Source: Akkermansia muciniphila | Lineage (GTDB): Bacteria > Verrucomicrobiota > Verrucomicrobiia > Limisphaerales > SXQI01 | Assembly (NCBI GenBank): GCA_945867235.1 | Contig: CAMBHS010000005.1 | Coordinates: 1-42,916, forward strand | Direction: 5' to 3' | Length of the DNA stretch: 42,916 nucleotides | Shown: one piece after another, positions 1 through 8,420 of the stretch | Layout of the letters: every line of letters starts with the position of its first letter | Position numbering within the stretch: the stretch's first letter is position 1 | Translations under genes and position numbers: made by a program | The notes under the pieces: model-generated | What the model was told of the DNA's origin: nothing | The model's input: the letters and a program-made list of their open reading frames with translations, nothing else | Databases searched by the model: none

Positions 1-493
1 CTTCCTGCTCAATGGGGTTCTGCGTCGCCAAAACGAGGAATGGATTCGGTAACGGAAAAGTTTCCTCCCCGATCGTGACCTGCCTTTCCTGCATCGATTC
101 CAACAACGCGCTCTGCACCTTGGCAGGTGCGCGGTTGATTTCATCGGCAAGAATCAGGTTCGCAAAAATCGGCCCCTTTTTCGTCGAGTAGGTGCCATCC
201 TTTGGGCTATAAATAAGATTGCCCAACAGGTCGCTTGGCAAAAGGTCCGGGGTAAATTGGATCCGTTGAAACTTGGTGTGAATACACTGGGCGAGAGCAC
301 TCACCGTGGCTGTTTTCGCCAGTCCCGGAACGCCTTCCAATAGGACGTGCCCATTGGCCAGCAACCCGATCAGCAGGCGGTCGATGAGGTAGCGTTGTCC
401 GACGATGGATTTGGCCATTTCCTTCTGGATACCTGCAATGAGAGGTCCCATGGCCAAAACCTGTTGGGTCAATTGTTCAATCTCGGATTTCAT
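1..493 (-). CDS. MoxR-family AAA ATPase, truncated by the window edge
   Basis: The minus strand encodes the first 164 residues of a MoxR-type AAA+ ATPase; the rest lies outside the window. MoxR ATPases are cytoplasmic chaperone-like ATPases, often encoded with DUF58 and von Willebrand A domain proteins and helping metal insertion or maturation of partner proteins. The Walker A loop reads GVPGLAKT, the GxPGxAKT form typical of this family. The Walker B segment reads LILADEINR, followed by APAKVQSALLESMQE and the sensor-1 segment FLVLATQNPIEQE. The start is the ATG at 493, preceded by a GGTGAT Shine-Dalgarno-like stretch. The partner genes that would define its role would lie beyond position 1, so the specific function is unknown. 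Confidence 0.93.
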   Translation of the reverse strand, partial: MKSEIEQLTQQVLAMGPLIAGIQKEMAKSIVGQRYLIDRLLIGLLANGHVLLEGVPGLAKTATVSALAQCIHTKFQRIQFTPDLLPSDLLGNLIYSPKDGTYSTKKGPIFANLILADEINRAPAKVQSALLESMQERQVTIGEETFPLPNPFLVLATQNPIEQE

Positions 494-727
494 ATTTCAT
501 CACCGACTCGGAACGAATATCCGCCGGCTCCCCTGATCACGAGCCGCTTTAACGAATTCATAAGTGAATCTTTTAGATTCAAATTATTCAATAGGTCACT
601 GGAAAAATTGTCGGACGACAATCTCCATTCCAAGATAACCTTGCAACTAAAAACCAAGTGGAAATCAAAAGCAGAACGGCGAGGGGAATAAGCAGCTGGA
701 AGGGAGACTTGACCGAGAAAACAGAAT
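494..727. other. Non-coding stretch upstream of the MoxR gene with two perfect palindromes
   Basis: No convincing gene is present in these 234 bases. Two perfect inverted repeats stand out. TGAATCT-TTT-AGATTCA lies at 565-581, and ATTGTCG-GA-CGACAAT at 607-622. Both lie where the promoter and operator of the minus-strand MoxR gene would be, 72 to 130 bases upstream of its start codon. They could be regulator binding sites or RNA hairpins. A plus-strand frame crossing this region overlaps the MoxR coding sequence and has no recognisable protein features. Confidence 0.45.
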
Positions 728-801
728 TGGAGCGGGTGACGGGAATCGAACCCGCGTGGCCAGTTTGGAAGACTGGAACTCTACCATTGAGCTACACCCG
801 C
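728..801 (-). tRNA. tRNA-Gly (anticodon TCC)
   Basis: The minus strand folds as a full cloverleaf. The acceptor stem GCGGGTG (801-795) pairs with CACCCGC (738-732), with discriminator U at 731 and CCA encoded at 730-728. The D arm contains AGCTCAATGGTAGAGT, the anticodon loop reads CTTCCAA, giving anticodon TCC, and the T arm contains GGTTCGATTCC. U at the discriminator position and a body of 71 bases without CCA are usual for bacterial glycine tRNA. It reads GGA, and by wobble GGG. Confidence 0.97.
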
Positions 802-814
802 ATTAACCTCTGAG

Positions 815-842
815 AGATTAGCGTCCATGCTTGCCTTGTCAA
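815..842 (-). promoter_or_regulatory. Likely promoter of tRNA-Gly
   Basis: On the minus strand a perfect -35 box TTGACA (842-837) is followed after 16 bases by TAATCT (820-815). This would start transcription near 808, just before the tRNA 5' end at 801. The -10 box matches the consensus at only three of six positions, so the assignment rests on the -35 box and the position. Confidence 0.5.
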
Positions 843-916
843 TCTTGGTTTAGGTAACATGCGAGTGTATTTCTGACCTGTGCTTGCATGTGAACTGGGA
901 GAAATAACGACACATT

Positions 917-2296
917 GTGAATTCGATTTTACTTCTTAATGGCCGGTTGATCGATCCTGGAAATCGGTTGGATATGATCGCCGATTTACTGGTTTTCGAT
1001 GGTAAAATCGCTGCCATCGGTGCGGAGGCTCGCGCAAAGGCGGATCCTTCAACCCCGCACAAGGATGTCACCGGATGCGTTGTTTGCCCGGGTTTGATTG
1101 ATTCCCATGTCCACTTGCGAGAGCCTGGACAGTCGGCCAAAGAAACCATCGCAATGGGAACAAAGGCGGCAGCACGCGGCGGATTTAGCTCGATTCTTTG
1201 CATGCCCAACACATCCCCTGCTATCGATAACGCCGGCACCGTGGCCTTGATCCACGAGAAAGCGGCGAGGGACGGCGTCGTCAATGTTTTCGTATCGGGA
1301 GCCATCACCAAAGGAATCGCAGGAGAGGAATTGGCTCCGATCGGTTCCTTGAAACAAGCGGGAGTGGTTGCGATCACAGATGACGGACATTGCGTCCAAA
1401 ATAATGAACTGATGCGTCGGGCTCTTGAGTATTCACGGATGTTTGACCTGCCGATTTTGGATCATTGCCAAGATTATTCCCTAGTCTCGGATGGCGTCAT
1501 GCACGAAGGATATTGGAGCACTTTATTAGGTCTGCGTGGATGGCCTTCAGCAGGAGAGGAAGCCATTGTTGCGCGAAATATTTTATTGGCGGAATTAACC
1601 GGCGCACACGTGCATTGTCAGCACTTGAGTTCGGCAGGCAGCGTCCGGTTGTTGCGCGAGGCCAAAGCACGTAACGTGACGATATCCGGCGAGGCGTGTC
1701 CGCACCATTTCACATTGACGGATGCAACTATCGCCGGAAGTTCAGATTTCTGGTCAAAGGATGGACAAGAATTGCGGCGGCATTTTCCGAAGGATCATCC
1801 CCTGCCTTCATGGCCGCCCTTTGATACGAATTTTAAGATGAACCCTCCGCTGCGATCGGTCTCGGATAGGGATGCCATTATTGACGGATTGGCCGATGGG
1901 ACCTTGGAAATACTGGGAAGCGACCATGCCCCGCATTGCGACTATCAAAAAGAGGTGGAGTTTGATTACGCGCCATTCGGAATTACAGGTCTGGAAAATG
2001 AATTGGCACTTTGCTTGATGCAACTCTACCACACAGGCCGGCTCTCCTTGACGCAGGTCATTGAAAAATTCACCACGGGACCCGCGAGATTACTTCGGTT
2101 GAATAAAGGAACGCTGACCTTGGGGGCTGATGGAGACGTGACGGTTTTTGATCCGGAAGCGATCTGGACATTTAATCGCGAGGAGACATGCAGCAAATCT
2201 TTTAACAACCCATTTTACGGATGGTCCATGCGCGGAAAAAACATGTTAACCTTGGTAGAAGGTCGAACGGTTTTTGATGCCACGGTGTCAAAATAA
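917..2296 (+). CDS. pyrC: Dihydroorotase
   Basis: This is a class I-type dihydroorotase of 459 residues, a cytoplasmic zinc amidohydrolase that cyclises carbamoyl aspartate to dihydroorotate in pyrimidine synthesis. The metal-binding signature DSHVHLREPGQ (His64, His66), His183 in ILDHCQD, His236 in HCQHLSS and the catalytic Asp336 in LGSDHAPH are all present. The substrate-binding region ends in KMNPPLR but carries about 20-30 extra residues before it (about 272-303) compared with the usual form. The start is a GTG with a GGGAG about 15 bases upstream, a rather long spacing, and no better start is visible. carA lies 0.65 kb downstream, so two pyrimidine genes sit close together. No pyrB is seen in the window. 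Confidence 0.95.
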   Translation: MNSILLLNGRLIDPGNRLDMIADLLVFDGKIAAIGAEARAKADPSTPHKDVTGCVVCPGLIDSHVHLREPGQSAKETIAMGTKAAARGGFSSILCMPNTSPAIDNAGTVALIHEKAARDGVVNVFVSGAITKGIAGEELAPIGSLKQAGVVAITDDGHCVQNNELMRRALEYSRMFDLPILDHCQDYSLVSDGVMHEGYWSTLLGLRGWPSAGEEAIVARNILLAELTGAHVHCQHLSSAGSVRLLREAKARNVTISGEACPHHFTLTDATIAGSSDFWSKDGQELRRHFPKDHPLPSWPPFDTNFKMNPPLRSVSDRDAIIDGLADGTLEILGSDHAPHCDYQKEVEFDYAPFGITGLENELALCLMQLYHTGRLSLTQVIEKFTTGPARLLRLNKGTLTLGADGDVTVFDPEAIWTFNREETCSKSFNNPFYGWSMRGKNMLTLVEGRTVFDATVSK

Positions 2297-2378
2297 CTGG
2301 AAGTCAAAAAAGTCCCATGCAAGGGATTGTCGTAATACCGATTTCAGTGTAGCGTCTCAGAAATATAAAAACTTGATT

Positions 2379-2837
2379 ATGAAATATATTAGTTCGTTCA
2401 TTTTAGCACTCTGCTTCACCACTGCAGCTCTTGTTGCTGAGAGCAAAGAAACGGGATGGCTGACCGATCACCAATCGGCATTGAAACAGGCTAAGGAGGA
2501 AAAAAAACAATTATTAATAAACTTCACAGGCTCGGATTGGTGCAGTTGGTGTAAGAAGCTGGTCAAGGAAGTGTTTACTCAAAAAGAGTTCATGGCTTTT
2601 GCCAAAAACAACCTGGTGTTGCTCGAGGCGGATTTCCCCCAGAATAAAACCCAATCCAAAGAGCTCAAAAAGGCCAATGAAGCACTTCAAAGGAAATATA
2701 ATATTGAAGGTTATCCCACGCTCATCATTCTGGATTCTGATGGAAAACAGGTCGGCACAATGGGTTATCAACCTGGGGGTCCTGGACCATTCATCGACAA
2801 GTTGAAATCATTCAATAAACCTTCGACCACTAAATAA
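2379..2837 (+). CDS. Exported thioredoxin-fold protein
   Basis: The product has 152 residues. An N-terminal signal peptide ([20 protein letters not shown]) is followed by a thioredoxin-like domain. The redox motif is WCSWC (Cys55, Cys58), and the cis-proline loop is GYPT (Pro113). The segment before the motif, [11 protein letters not shown], resembles the DsbD-gamma/Thioredoxin_7 type that acts as a periplasmic disulfide reductase or heat-shock-like Trx. The frame is open further upstream, but the ATG at 2379 is chosen because it starts directly with the signal peptide. It sits between pyrC and carA, with a small hairpin terminator after it. Its partner protein is unknown, and the neighbours do not explain it. 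Confidence 0.85.
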   Translation: MKYISSFILALCFTTAALVAESKETGWLTDHQSALKQAKEEKKQLLINFTGSDWCSWCKKLVKEVFTQKEFMAFAKNNLVLLEADFPQNKTQSKELKKANEALQRKYNIEGYPTLIILDSDGKQVGTMGYQPGGPGPFIDKLKSFNKPSTTK

Positions 2838-2871
2838 CAAAAGATTTTCAAATCACGAGAGGCACGGCGAT

Positions 2872-2892
2872 AAAAGCGTCCTCGCTTTTTTT
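2872..2892 (+). terminator. Short rho-independent terminator after the thioredoxin gene
   Basis: AAAAGCG (2872-2878) pairs with CGCTTTT (2883-2889) across a TCCT loop, and the T run continues to 2892. The GC core is only three pairs, so it may be leaky. It separates the thioredoxin gene from carA and argues against the TTG at 2903 as carA start. Confidence 0.55.
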
Positions 2893-2953
2893 ATGGATAA
2901 CCTTGACCAGACCGCTTCTCGAACTAGCATCTCCGGCGGTTAGTGACCCATCA

Positions 2954-4117
2954 ATGAGCATGAACGCTATTTTGGCTTTGGAAGACGGAAGCGTATTTCG
3001 AGGCACTGGTTTCGGTGCAGAGGCTGAATCCTGCGGGGAGATTTGTTTTAACACCTCGATGACAGGCTACCAGGAGATCCTGACGGATCCTTCCTATAAG
3101 GGCCAAATCATCACCATGACCTATCCCTTGATTGGGAATTACGGAATTAACTTTCAAGATGTCGAATCATGGAAGGCTCATGCAGCCGGCTTCGTCGTGC
3201 GTGAAGTGTCCCCTATTGTGAGCAATTGGAGAGCCGACCTTTCGTTGCCAAGTTACCTTGAGCAAAACGGTATTCCTGGGATTCAAGGAGTGGATACGCG
3301 TGCTTTGACAAAAAAACTTCGAGTGCGAGGTGCCATGAAAGCCTTCGTGTCCACAAAGCCAATCTCCGATGAAGAAGCGATTCACCGTGCACAAAGTTGG
3401 CGAGGAATCGAAGGCGTGGATTACGTGCAAGAAGTTACCCATCGCACCTCCTTTATGTGGGACGAAGGGGACACCCAAAGTGGAGAGTTTGATTTGGTAA
3501 GAGGTAAAACAATCGCTAATACTCGCCAATTACGCCGTCCGTTACCCAAAGCTGACATTCCGATTGTGGCATTCGATTTCGGGATGAAATATAATATCCT
3601 ACGCTGTTTGCGACAAACAGGGTTCGCGGTTCGGGTTCTTCCAGCGAGCACGACAGCCACGGAGGCATTGAATTATAAACCAGCGGGTATTTTTCTTTCC
3701 AATGGTCCTGGGGATCCCTCCGCGCTGGATTATGCCGTCCGCATGGTGAGAGAATTGATCCAGACTGATATCCCGATTTTTGGGATCTGTTTGGGTCACC
3801 AGATTCTTGGTCAAGCATTCGGGGGAAAAACATTCAAACTTAAATTTGGTCATCGCGGAGGAAACCAACCCGTCAAAGACCTTGTCAGCGGCAAGATTGA
3901 GATCACTTCTCAGAATCACGGTTTCGCCGTGGATCCACACTCCTTACCATCGGATATTTCCGTGGATCGCATCAATTTGAATGATCAAACAGTGGAAGGA
4001 TTACGCCACAAAACCAAGCCGATCTTTTGCGTGCAATACCATCCAGAGGCTTCGCCGGGGCCGCACGATTCCAACCCGTTGTTTAAAGAATTTAGAACCT
4101 TGGTGGAACAGAGCTAG
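2954..4117 (+). CDS. carA: Carbamoyl-phosphate synthase small (glutaminase) subunit
   Basis: CarA releases ammonia from glutamine and passes it to the large subunit CarB to make carbamoyl phosphate for pyrimidines and arginine. The N-terminal half has the small-subunit signature ([20 protein letters not shown]), and the C-terminal half is a class I glutamine amidotransferase. The nucleophile is in FGICLGHQ (Cys279 from this start), with His363 and Glu365 in YHPEASPG completing the triad. The glycine-rich oxyanion strand is LSNGPGDPS. The frame is open from a TTG at 2903, but that codon lies only 10 bases after a terminator and CarA proteins begin just before the ILALEDG segment. I therefore place the start at ATG 2954 (387 aa); ATG 2960 is equally possible. 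carB is not in the window. Confidence 0.95.
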   Translation: MSMNAILALEDGSVFRGTGFGAEAESCGEICFNTSMTGYQEILTDPSYKGQIITMTYPLIGNYGINFQDVESWKAHAAGFVVREVSPIVSNWRADLSLPSYLEQNGIPGIQGVDTRALTKKLRVRGAMKAFVSTKPISDEEAIHRAQSWRGIEGVDYVQEVTHRTSFMWDEGDTQSGEFDLVRGKTIANTRQLRRPLPKADIPIVAFDFGMKYNILRCLRQTGFAVRVLPASTTATEALNYKPAGIFLSNGPGDPSALDYAVRMVRELIQTDIPIFGICLGHQILGQAFGGKTFKLKFGHRGGNQPVKDLVSGKIEITSQNHGFAVDPHSLPSDISVDRINLNDQTVEGLRHKTKPIFCVQYHPEASPGPHDSNPLFKEFRTLVEQS

Positions 4118-4168
4118 AGCCCCATTTGTTTGATCCATTCTCCCCACAACGCATCAAAAACAGGAGAG

Positions 4169-4294
4169 ATGGCTGAAAATCACCCAGTGGAGAAACCGAT
4201 TCGTTTACAAAGAAAGGTTCAGGATTACCGAAAACGGTTTGACTTAGCGAAACTCAGCGACATAATGACCGCCACCGAACCAATCTATGCCTAA
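4169..4294 (+). CDS. Possible 41-residue protein overlapping the FHA gene
   Basis: An ATG at 4169 opens a 41-codon frame beginning MAENHPVEKPIRLQRK. Its TAA stop overlaps the ATG of the FHA gene by eight bases, an arrangement typical of translational coupling. An AGGAG lies at 4162-4166, but only two bases from the ATG, which is closer than optimal. The predicted protein is basic in the middle and has no signal peptide or membrane segment. I recognise no family. It is in the same frame as the carA stop codon, so readthrough of carA is formally possible but not expected. Confidence 0.35.
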   Translation: MAENHPVEKPIRLQRKVQDYRKRFDLAKLSDIMTATEPIYA

Positions 4295-4802
4295 GTTAGT
4301 CGTATCGACTCAAGGACTCACGGATCGCTCATGCGAACTCAAAGCCGATCTCGTCACGGTGGGGAGAGTTGAGGATAATATTTTCCATATCGCAGAGGCA
4401 TCCGTTTCCAGCCATCATTGCGAGATATTCCTCCGTGGCAATGATGTGGTGATCAAGGATCTCAACTCGACGAATGGCACCTTTATCAACGGCGAGAAAA
4501 TCGCTGAAGCCATCCTAAAACCTGGGCAAACCTTACGATTAGGGAATGTGGAACTTCGACTGGATGCGGAAGGCGCTCCTGCAGCGAAGAAGGTGCACGA
4601 TCAAACGAAAGTTATTCCACGAGGCGTGCAACTGAATCAGCTAGAACAAGCAGGTAGTCAACCTGTGAAGTTCGACAAGAATCCATTTGCGAAGAAAAAC
4701 AACAAAATAAATGTGATCTTCATGGTCATTGGTGTTGTTCTCGCCTTGGCCATTATCGGTTCCATTATCGCCGCTGTGCTCATGCGCGGCGATGGACAAT
4801 AG
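4287..4802 (+). CDS. FHA-domain protein with C-terminal membrane anchor
   Basis: The product has 171 residues. Residues 1-95 form a forkhead-associated domain with all signature positions: GR (26-27), SSHH (41-44) and NSTNGTFING (60-69). FHA domains bind phosphothreonine peptides, so this protein probably docks to substrates of a Ser/Thr kinase or serves as a scaffold. A polar linker (about 96-140) leads to one hydrophobic helix at 142-166 (VIFMVIGVVLALAIIGSIIA), which would make it a tail-anchored inner-membrane protein with the FHA domain in the cytoplasm. No kinase or phosphatase is encoded in the window. Confidence 0.88.
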   Translation: MPKLVVSTQGLTDRSCELKADLVTVGRVEDNIFHIAEASVSSHHCEIFLRGNDVVIKDLNSTNGTFINGEKIAEAILKPGQTLRLGNVELRLDAEGAPAAKKVHDQTKVIPRGVQLNQLEQAGSQPVKFDKNPFAKKNNKINVIFMVIGVVLALAIIGSIIAAVLMRGDGQ

Positions 4803-4832
4803 CCTCCTTTTGGAAGAGGTAGAATAAACCGA

Positions 4833-5840
4833 TCATTCCTTCAGCCAGCCAGCCAATGCGCGGGCTGAATAAGTAAGAATGATATCCGCGCCTGCTCTGC
4901 GCATGGCGAGATGGGATTCGATCGTAATGGCACGCTCATCCACCCAACCCCGTTCACTTGCGGCCTTTATCATCGAGTATTCACCACTCACTGCATAGGC
5001 GGCAGTAGGATACTGAAACTGATCTTTCACGCGACGAACAATATCAAGATAAGCTAAAGCTGGCTTCACCATCACAATGTCTGCGCCTTCGGCGATATCC
5101 TGTGCCACTTCGCGCATCGCTTCATCCGTATTGCCCGCATACATCTGATAGGTTCGGCGATCCCCAAACTGAGGAGCCGATTGTGCCGCTTCACGAAACG
5201 GACCGTAAAATGCTGAGGCATATTTCGCTGCGTAGGACATGATGGGAACATCCTCAAATCCCTTACCGTCTAGCGCGCTGCGGATGGCTCGCACGCGTCC
5301 ATCCATCATATCACTTGGAGCAATGAGATCGGATCCGGCTTCGGCATGACTCACAGCAACGCGGGCAAGAATTTTCAAACTTGGATCATTCAGAATCCGA
5401 GTTTTTGTGGAACCATGTTCTACCAACCCACAATGCCCGTGACTCATGTATTCACAAAGGCAAACATCCGTGATCACGAGCAACTGCGGTATTTCAGATT
5501 TCAACAAACGCACGGTGCGTTGAATGATCCCGTTTCGGGCATAGGCTCCCGATGCTTTTTCATCCTTTTTATCAGGAATTCCAAATAAAATAACGCCGGG
5601 AATGCCTTCCTTGAATGCAAGAGAAGCTTCACGAACGGCTTCGTCGGGAGACAATTGAAAAACGCCGGGCATCGAAACCACCGGATGACGAAACTTTGTT
5701 CCAGAACGAACAAACAAAGGGAGGACGAGGTTGCGAGCAGACAGCTCCGTTTCCGCTGTCATAGCACGTAATGCCGGGGTAGATCTGAGGCGACGTGGAC
5801 GATAGGCAGGGAAATTCCCGACAACTATTTCGTGTTGCAT
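4833..5840 (-). CDS. hemB: Delta-aminolevulinic acid dehydratase (porphobilinogen synthase)
   Basis: HemB condenses two 5-aminolevulinate molecules into porphobilinogen. The 335-residue length is normal. The zinc-type cysteine cluster is intact in DVCLCEYMSHGHCG (Cys127, Cys129, Cys137), so this should be a zinc enzyme. The two Schiff-base lysines are Lys206 in SYAAKYAS and Lys259 in MVKPAL. The start ATG at 5840 gives the usual N-terminus (YRPRRLRSTPALR). It is transcribed divergently from the DUF4230 gene and is separated by 22 kb from hemC and hemA, which are also in this window. Confidence 0.97.
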   Translation of the reverse strand: MQHEIVVGNFPAYRPRRLRSTPALRAMTAETELSARNLVLPLFVRSGTKFRHPVVSMPGVFQLSPDEAVREASLAFKEGIPGVILFGIPDKKDEKASGAYARNGIIQRTVRLLKSEIPQLLVITDVCLCEYMSHGHCGLVEHGSTKTRILNDPSLKILARVAVSHAEAGSDLIAPSDMMDGRVRAIRSALDGKGFEDVPIMSYAAKYASAFYGPFREAAQSAPQFGDRRTYQMYAGNTDEAMREVAQDIAEGADIVMVKPALAYLDIVRRVKDQFQYPTAAYAVSGEYSMIKAASERGWVDERAITIESHLAMRRAGADIILTYSARALAGWLKE

Positions 5841-5967
5841 ATCACATACCTAAGGCCAACACGAATTTGAAGCAATCCGAGAAAGAAATGTTTCCAAAAA
5901 TTGATGACCCTCTACGCAAGAATGCTTTCTGACTTTCATTACCATATGGGTTAGTTAACGTGGAGGC

Positions 5968-6555
5968 GTGAAAGTTCGAGCCTGGATTCTGGCTGTAACT
6001 GCCCTGCTGCTATTGGCAGGCGGGATTGTGGCGGGCGTTATGTTGGCTGGATTTTCCGGTTCCCTATCCAAACCACTCTACCTCGATACATCAACGATCA
6101 TTCGACAGGTTCAAGCCCTCTCTGAATTGGTGACCGTTAAATACGTATTAGAAAAGGTCATCGTTTTTGAGGATGCAAAATGGTATGGCGAAAACCGAGT
6201 CATCCTTGTCGCCAACGGCGTAGTCAAAGCGGGCATCGATCTCAACCAACTTACGACACGCGATATTGAAACCCGTGATGGCGTGATCTGGGTCAAACTA
6301 CCTCAAGAACGAATCACGGACGCCTATTTAGACGATCGAAAAACTCAGATATTGGAGCACAGCACAGGTCTGTTGCGAGCGTTTGATAAAAATCTGCAAC
6401 AAAATATTCGCCAACAAGCCGTGGACGATTTGCGACGCGCAGCTCGATTTGACGGCATCCTCGCAGATGCTAGGAATCGAGCGGAACTCCAAATAAAACA
6501 ACTCCTCCTTCAATCAGGGTTTGCACATGTTGAATTCGCTCCGAGGCTGGATTGA
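5968..6555 (+). CDS. DUF4230-type membrane-anchored protein
   Basis: The product has 195 residues. One N-terminal membrane helix (about 7-30) is followed by an extracytoplasmic domain resembling DUF4230: the segment LSELVTVKYVLEKVIVF, then VVKAGIDLNQL, then a lysine-, arginine- and glutamine-rich helical tail. The function of the family is unknown to me. The chosen GTG is preceded by a perfect GGAGG only one base away, which is too close for normal initiation. Either the start is a little downstream inside the membrane helix or initiation is inefficient. Confidence 0.7.
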   Translation: MKVRAWILAVTALLLLAGGIVAGVMLAGFSGSLSKPLYLDTSTIIRQVQALSELVTVKYVLEKVIVFEDAKWYGENRVILVANGVVKAGIDLNQLTTRDIETRDGVIWVKLPQERITDAYLDDRKTQILEHSTGLLRAFDKNLQQNIRQQAVDDLRRAARFDGILADARNRAELQIKQLLLQSGFAHVEFAPRLD

Positions 6556-6625
6556 AATGTTGATCCTAACGGTGAATTCCATTTCATCCGACGATCAGCC
6601 CATGGGTAGTTGGTGAATAGTTGCA

Positions 6626-8074
6626 GTGGATACGACATCGAATACATTGATGCAGATGCAATATCAGCCTTACAAGAACCTCCCTCCGTTAGCGGGGCTT
6701 TGTCAAATGCACGAGGCGATGGTTCCCGGTCTCTCGGTGGAAACCTGTGTGGCTCGACTCAAGCGGATTCATTTTATTTTTCGTGGGTTACACCAGATAT
6801 TTATCGCTCGCCTCACTGCGGAACCGATTTACGAATTAAAAATGGGGTTCAGTCTTCATGCCCACTACTGTGCGGAGCATACGAGCACTTTTCGGAAGCG
6901 AGTTGGAGAAATGCGGGAACCTCCCTTGGGTCTTGACCAGATTCCCCATCGCGATCTGCAACGATTGTTAGATGAGGTTTTGGCGGCACCCACAACGGGC
7001 GAACTTTTGCGCGGTGTATATGGAGTCATTCTTCCAGCACTCGGGCTCTGCTTGGAAAATCATCTCAAAGCCACAAACCCATTAGTCGATCAACCTTCGA
7101 TTCGCATTTGCAAATTCGCCCTCCTCGAGATTCGCGAAATGATCGATTACGGAGAGCAATGTTTGGCGCAACTCCTCACTCCTGAAACACTCTTTCAAAC
7201 TCAAGAATGGACTGATTATCTTGGCAGTCTTATGGATGGAGCGGGTGGATTGGATGGAGCCTCGGAACCAAAACCACACAACCTCGATCCCCGATATTCC
7301 GCGCAGCCTTACTCCTACGAGGGTCACCCGAAACGGGACGGGAGATTTTCTGACCCTTACAATATGGGGGTCAACGCCGAGGTGTTTCTTTACGACCCCC
7401 AATATGCTCCTGAGCCTAAAACGCTCATGATGTTTTACAAACGCCTTCGAGAAATCGACGTCCCAGAAATGATGGCGAGCATCATTTATGAAACGAAAAA
7501 CAAGCCTTGGGATTATTATCGAGACATGACGCGACAACTCTGGGACGAGGCCCGCCACGCCATGATGGGTGAGGTGGGGTTTGTTAATCTTGGGTTGGAT
7601 TGGCGTAAAGTGATGGTGAATTTTACTTGGTCGTTGGCTCTCAATACTCAACTGAAACCGCTCGAACGTCATGCCGTTCTTTATTTTATCGAACAAGGGC
7701 TGATGCCGAGATCCGGCAAACGGTTCGAGTGGGAAATCGGTCTCGCCTCCCACAATCCGCTGGCTGCTCTGTTTCAAGATTATGATTGGGCGGACGAGGT
7801 GTTGCACGCCAAGATCGGTCGCGACTGGTATGTGAAACAATTCCAAAACGCAACGACCGCTGTCGAATACGGCGATGAATGTTGGTCCAGGGTTTTGATG
7901 GATTGGGAATCATGGCGAAAAGATGGCCTTACCCAACACCGGAATTGGTGGACGGACCTCTACCTCGACGCCTGCAAACAATGGGGAATTGAGCCCGATC
8001 AAAAAGTTCTGGCATTTAACACAACTTATCAGTCGATCCGAGCCGATCTAAAAAACGTGTCCGGATCAGCTTAA
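6626..8074 (+). CDS. Ferritin-like (DUF455-like) putative di-iron protein
   Basis: This is a soluble protein of 482 residues with no signal peptide. Two segments carry ferritin-like metal signatures: WDEARHAMMGE (Glu308, His311) and DEVLHAKIGRDWY (Glu391, His394). Possible further carboxylate ligands lie in CAEHTS (Glu84) and FIEQGL (Glu356). The spacing resembles DUF455/ferritin-like proteins, but the N-terminal 280 residues are not a part I recognise. A di-iron oxidase or hydroxylase role is plausible but unproven. The start is a GTG with GGTGA about nine bases upstream; ATGs at 6650 and 6656 are alternatives. Confidence 0.7.
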   Translation: MDTTSNTLMQMQYQPYKNLPPLAGLCQMHEAMVPGLSVETCVARLKRIHFIFRGLHQIFIARLTAEPIYELKMGFSLHAHYCAEHTSTFRKRVGEMREPPLGLDQIPHRDLQRLLDEVLAAPTTGELLRGVYGVILPALGLCLENHLKATNPLVDQPSIRICKFALLEIREMIDYGEQCLAQLLTPETLFQTQEWTDYLGSLMDGAGGLDGASEPKPHNLDPRYSAQPYSYEGHPKRDGRFSDPYNMGVNAEVFLYDPQYAPEPKTLMMFYKRLREIDVPEMMASIIYETKNKPWDYYRDMTRQLWDEARHAMMGEVGFVNLGLDWRKVMVNFTWSLALNTQLKPLERHAVLYFIEQGLMPRSGKRFEWEIGLASHNPLAALFQDYDWADEVLHAKIGRDWYVKQFQNATTAVEYGDECWSRVLMDWESWRKDGLTQHRNWWTDLYLDACKQWGIEPDQKVLAFNTTYQSIRADLKNVSGSA

Positions 8075-8164
8075 ACGGGCCTCTGTTTCAAAACTTTTGA
8101 AAGTATAGAGTGTCCCCTTCGATGAGATCGTGTTAGTATCCGCCGCTCGGGTTGAAGGAGCTGA

Positions 8165-8242
8165 ATGGTTCCGATTCGACACCCAAAGAATGCAGTTTTT
8201 AACAATCTGCTTTCATTCAGAGGAACCACTAACTCCTATTGA
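8165..8242 (+). CDS. Candidate 25-residue leader peptide
   Basis: ATG 8165 opens a 25-codon frame (MVPIRHPKNAVFNNLLSF and seven more residues) with AAGGAG at 8155-8160, four bases upstream. Its start codon sits inside the left arm of the CTGAATG/CATTCAG stem. The layout is that of a leader peptide in a regulatory region, although no run of one regulated amino acid is seen. Chance is a real alternative at this length. Confidence 0.25.
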   Translation: MVPIRHPKNAVFNNLLSFRGTTNSY

Positions 8243-8273
8243 TTAATCCGTGGGTATAGAAGTGTCGTGATCC

Positions 8274-8420
8274 ATGAATAGCAACTATGATAAGCCGATG
8301 ACGCTCATGAAGAACTGGGGCACGACCATGATAGAAGTTTTTACCGCCCGGACGAATTTTGATTTCAATTTTAATTTAGAAATATCCAAAATATCCCTGC
8401 AAAGATCTGTTAAAGAATGA
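8274..8420 (+). CDS. Candidate 48-residue small protein
   Basis: The frame starts MNSNYDKPMTLMKNWG and ends 31 bases before ndk. It has only a weak GTGAT-like ribosome binding site and no recognised motif. Its second half is AT-rich. It is listed only because the space is otherwise empty. Confidence 0.2.
   Translation: MNSNYDKPMTLMKNWGTTMIEVFTARTNFDFNFNLEISKISLQRSVKE

Noticed and set aside
347-691. Plus-strand frame of 114 codons at the left end
   Set aside because: It overlaps the MoxR coding sequence on the other strand, and its product has no recognisable features.
2903-2953. TTG at 2903 as carA start
   Set aside because: It is only 10 bases after a terminator and would add 17 residues not found in CarA proteins.
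7082-7846. Minus-strand frame of 254 codons inside the ferritin-like gene
   Set aside because: The plus strand has clear metal-site motifs. The antisense frame has no start signal and atypical composition.
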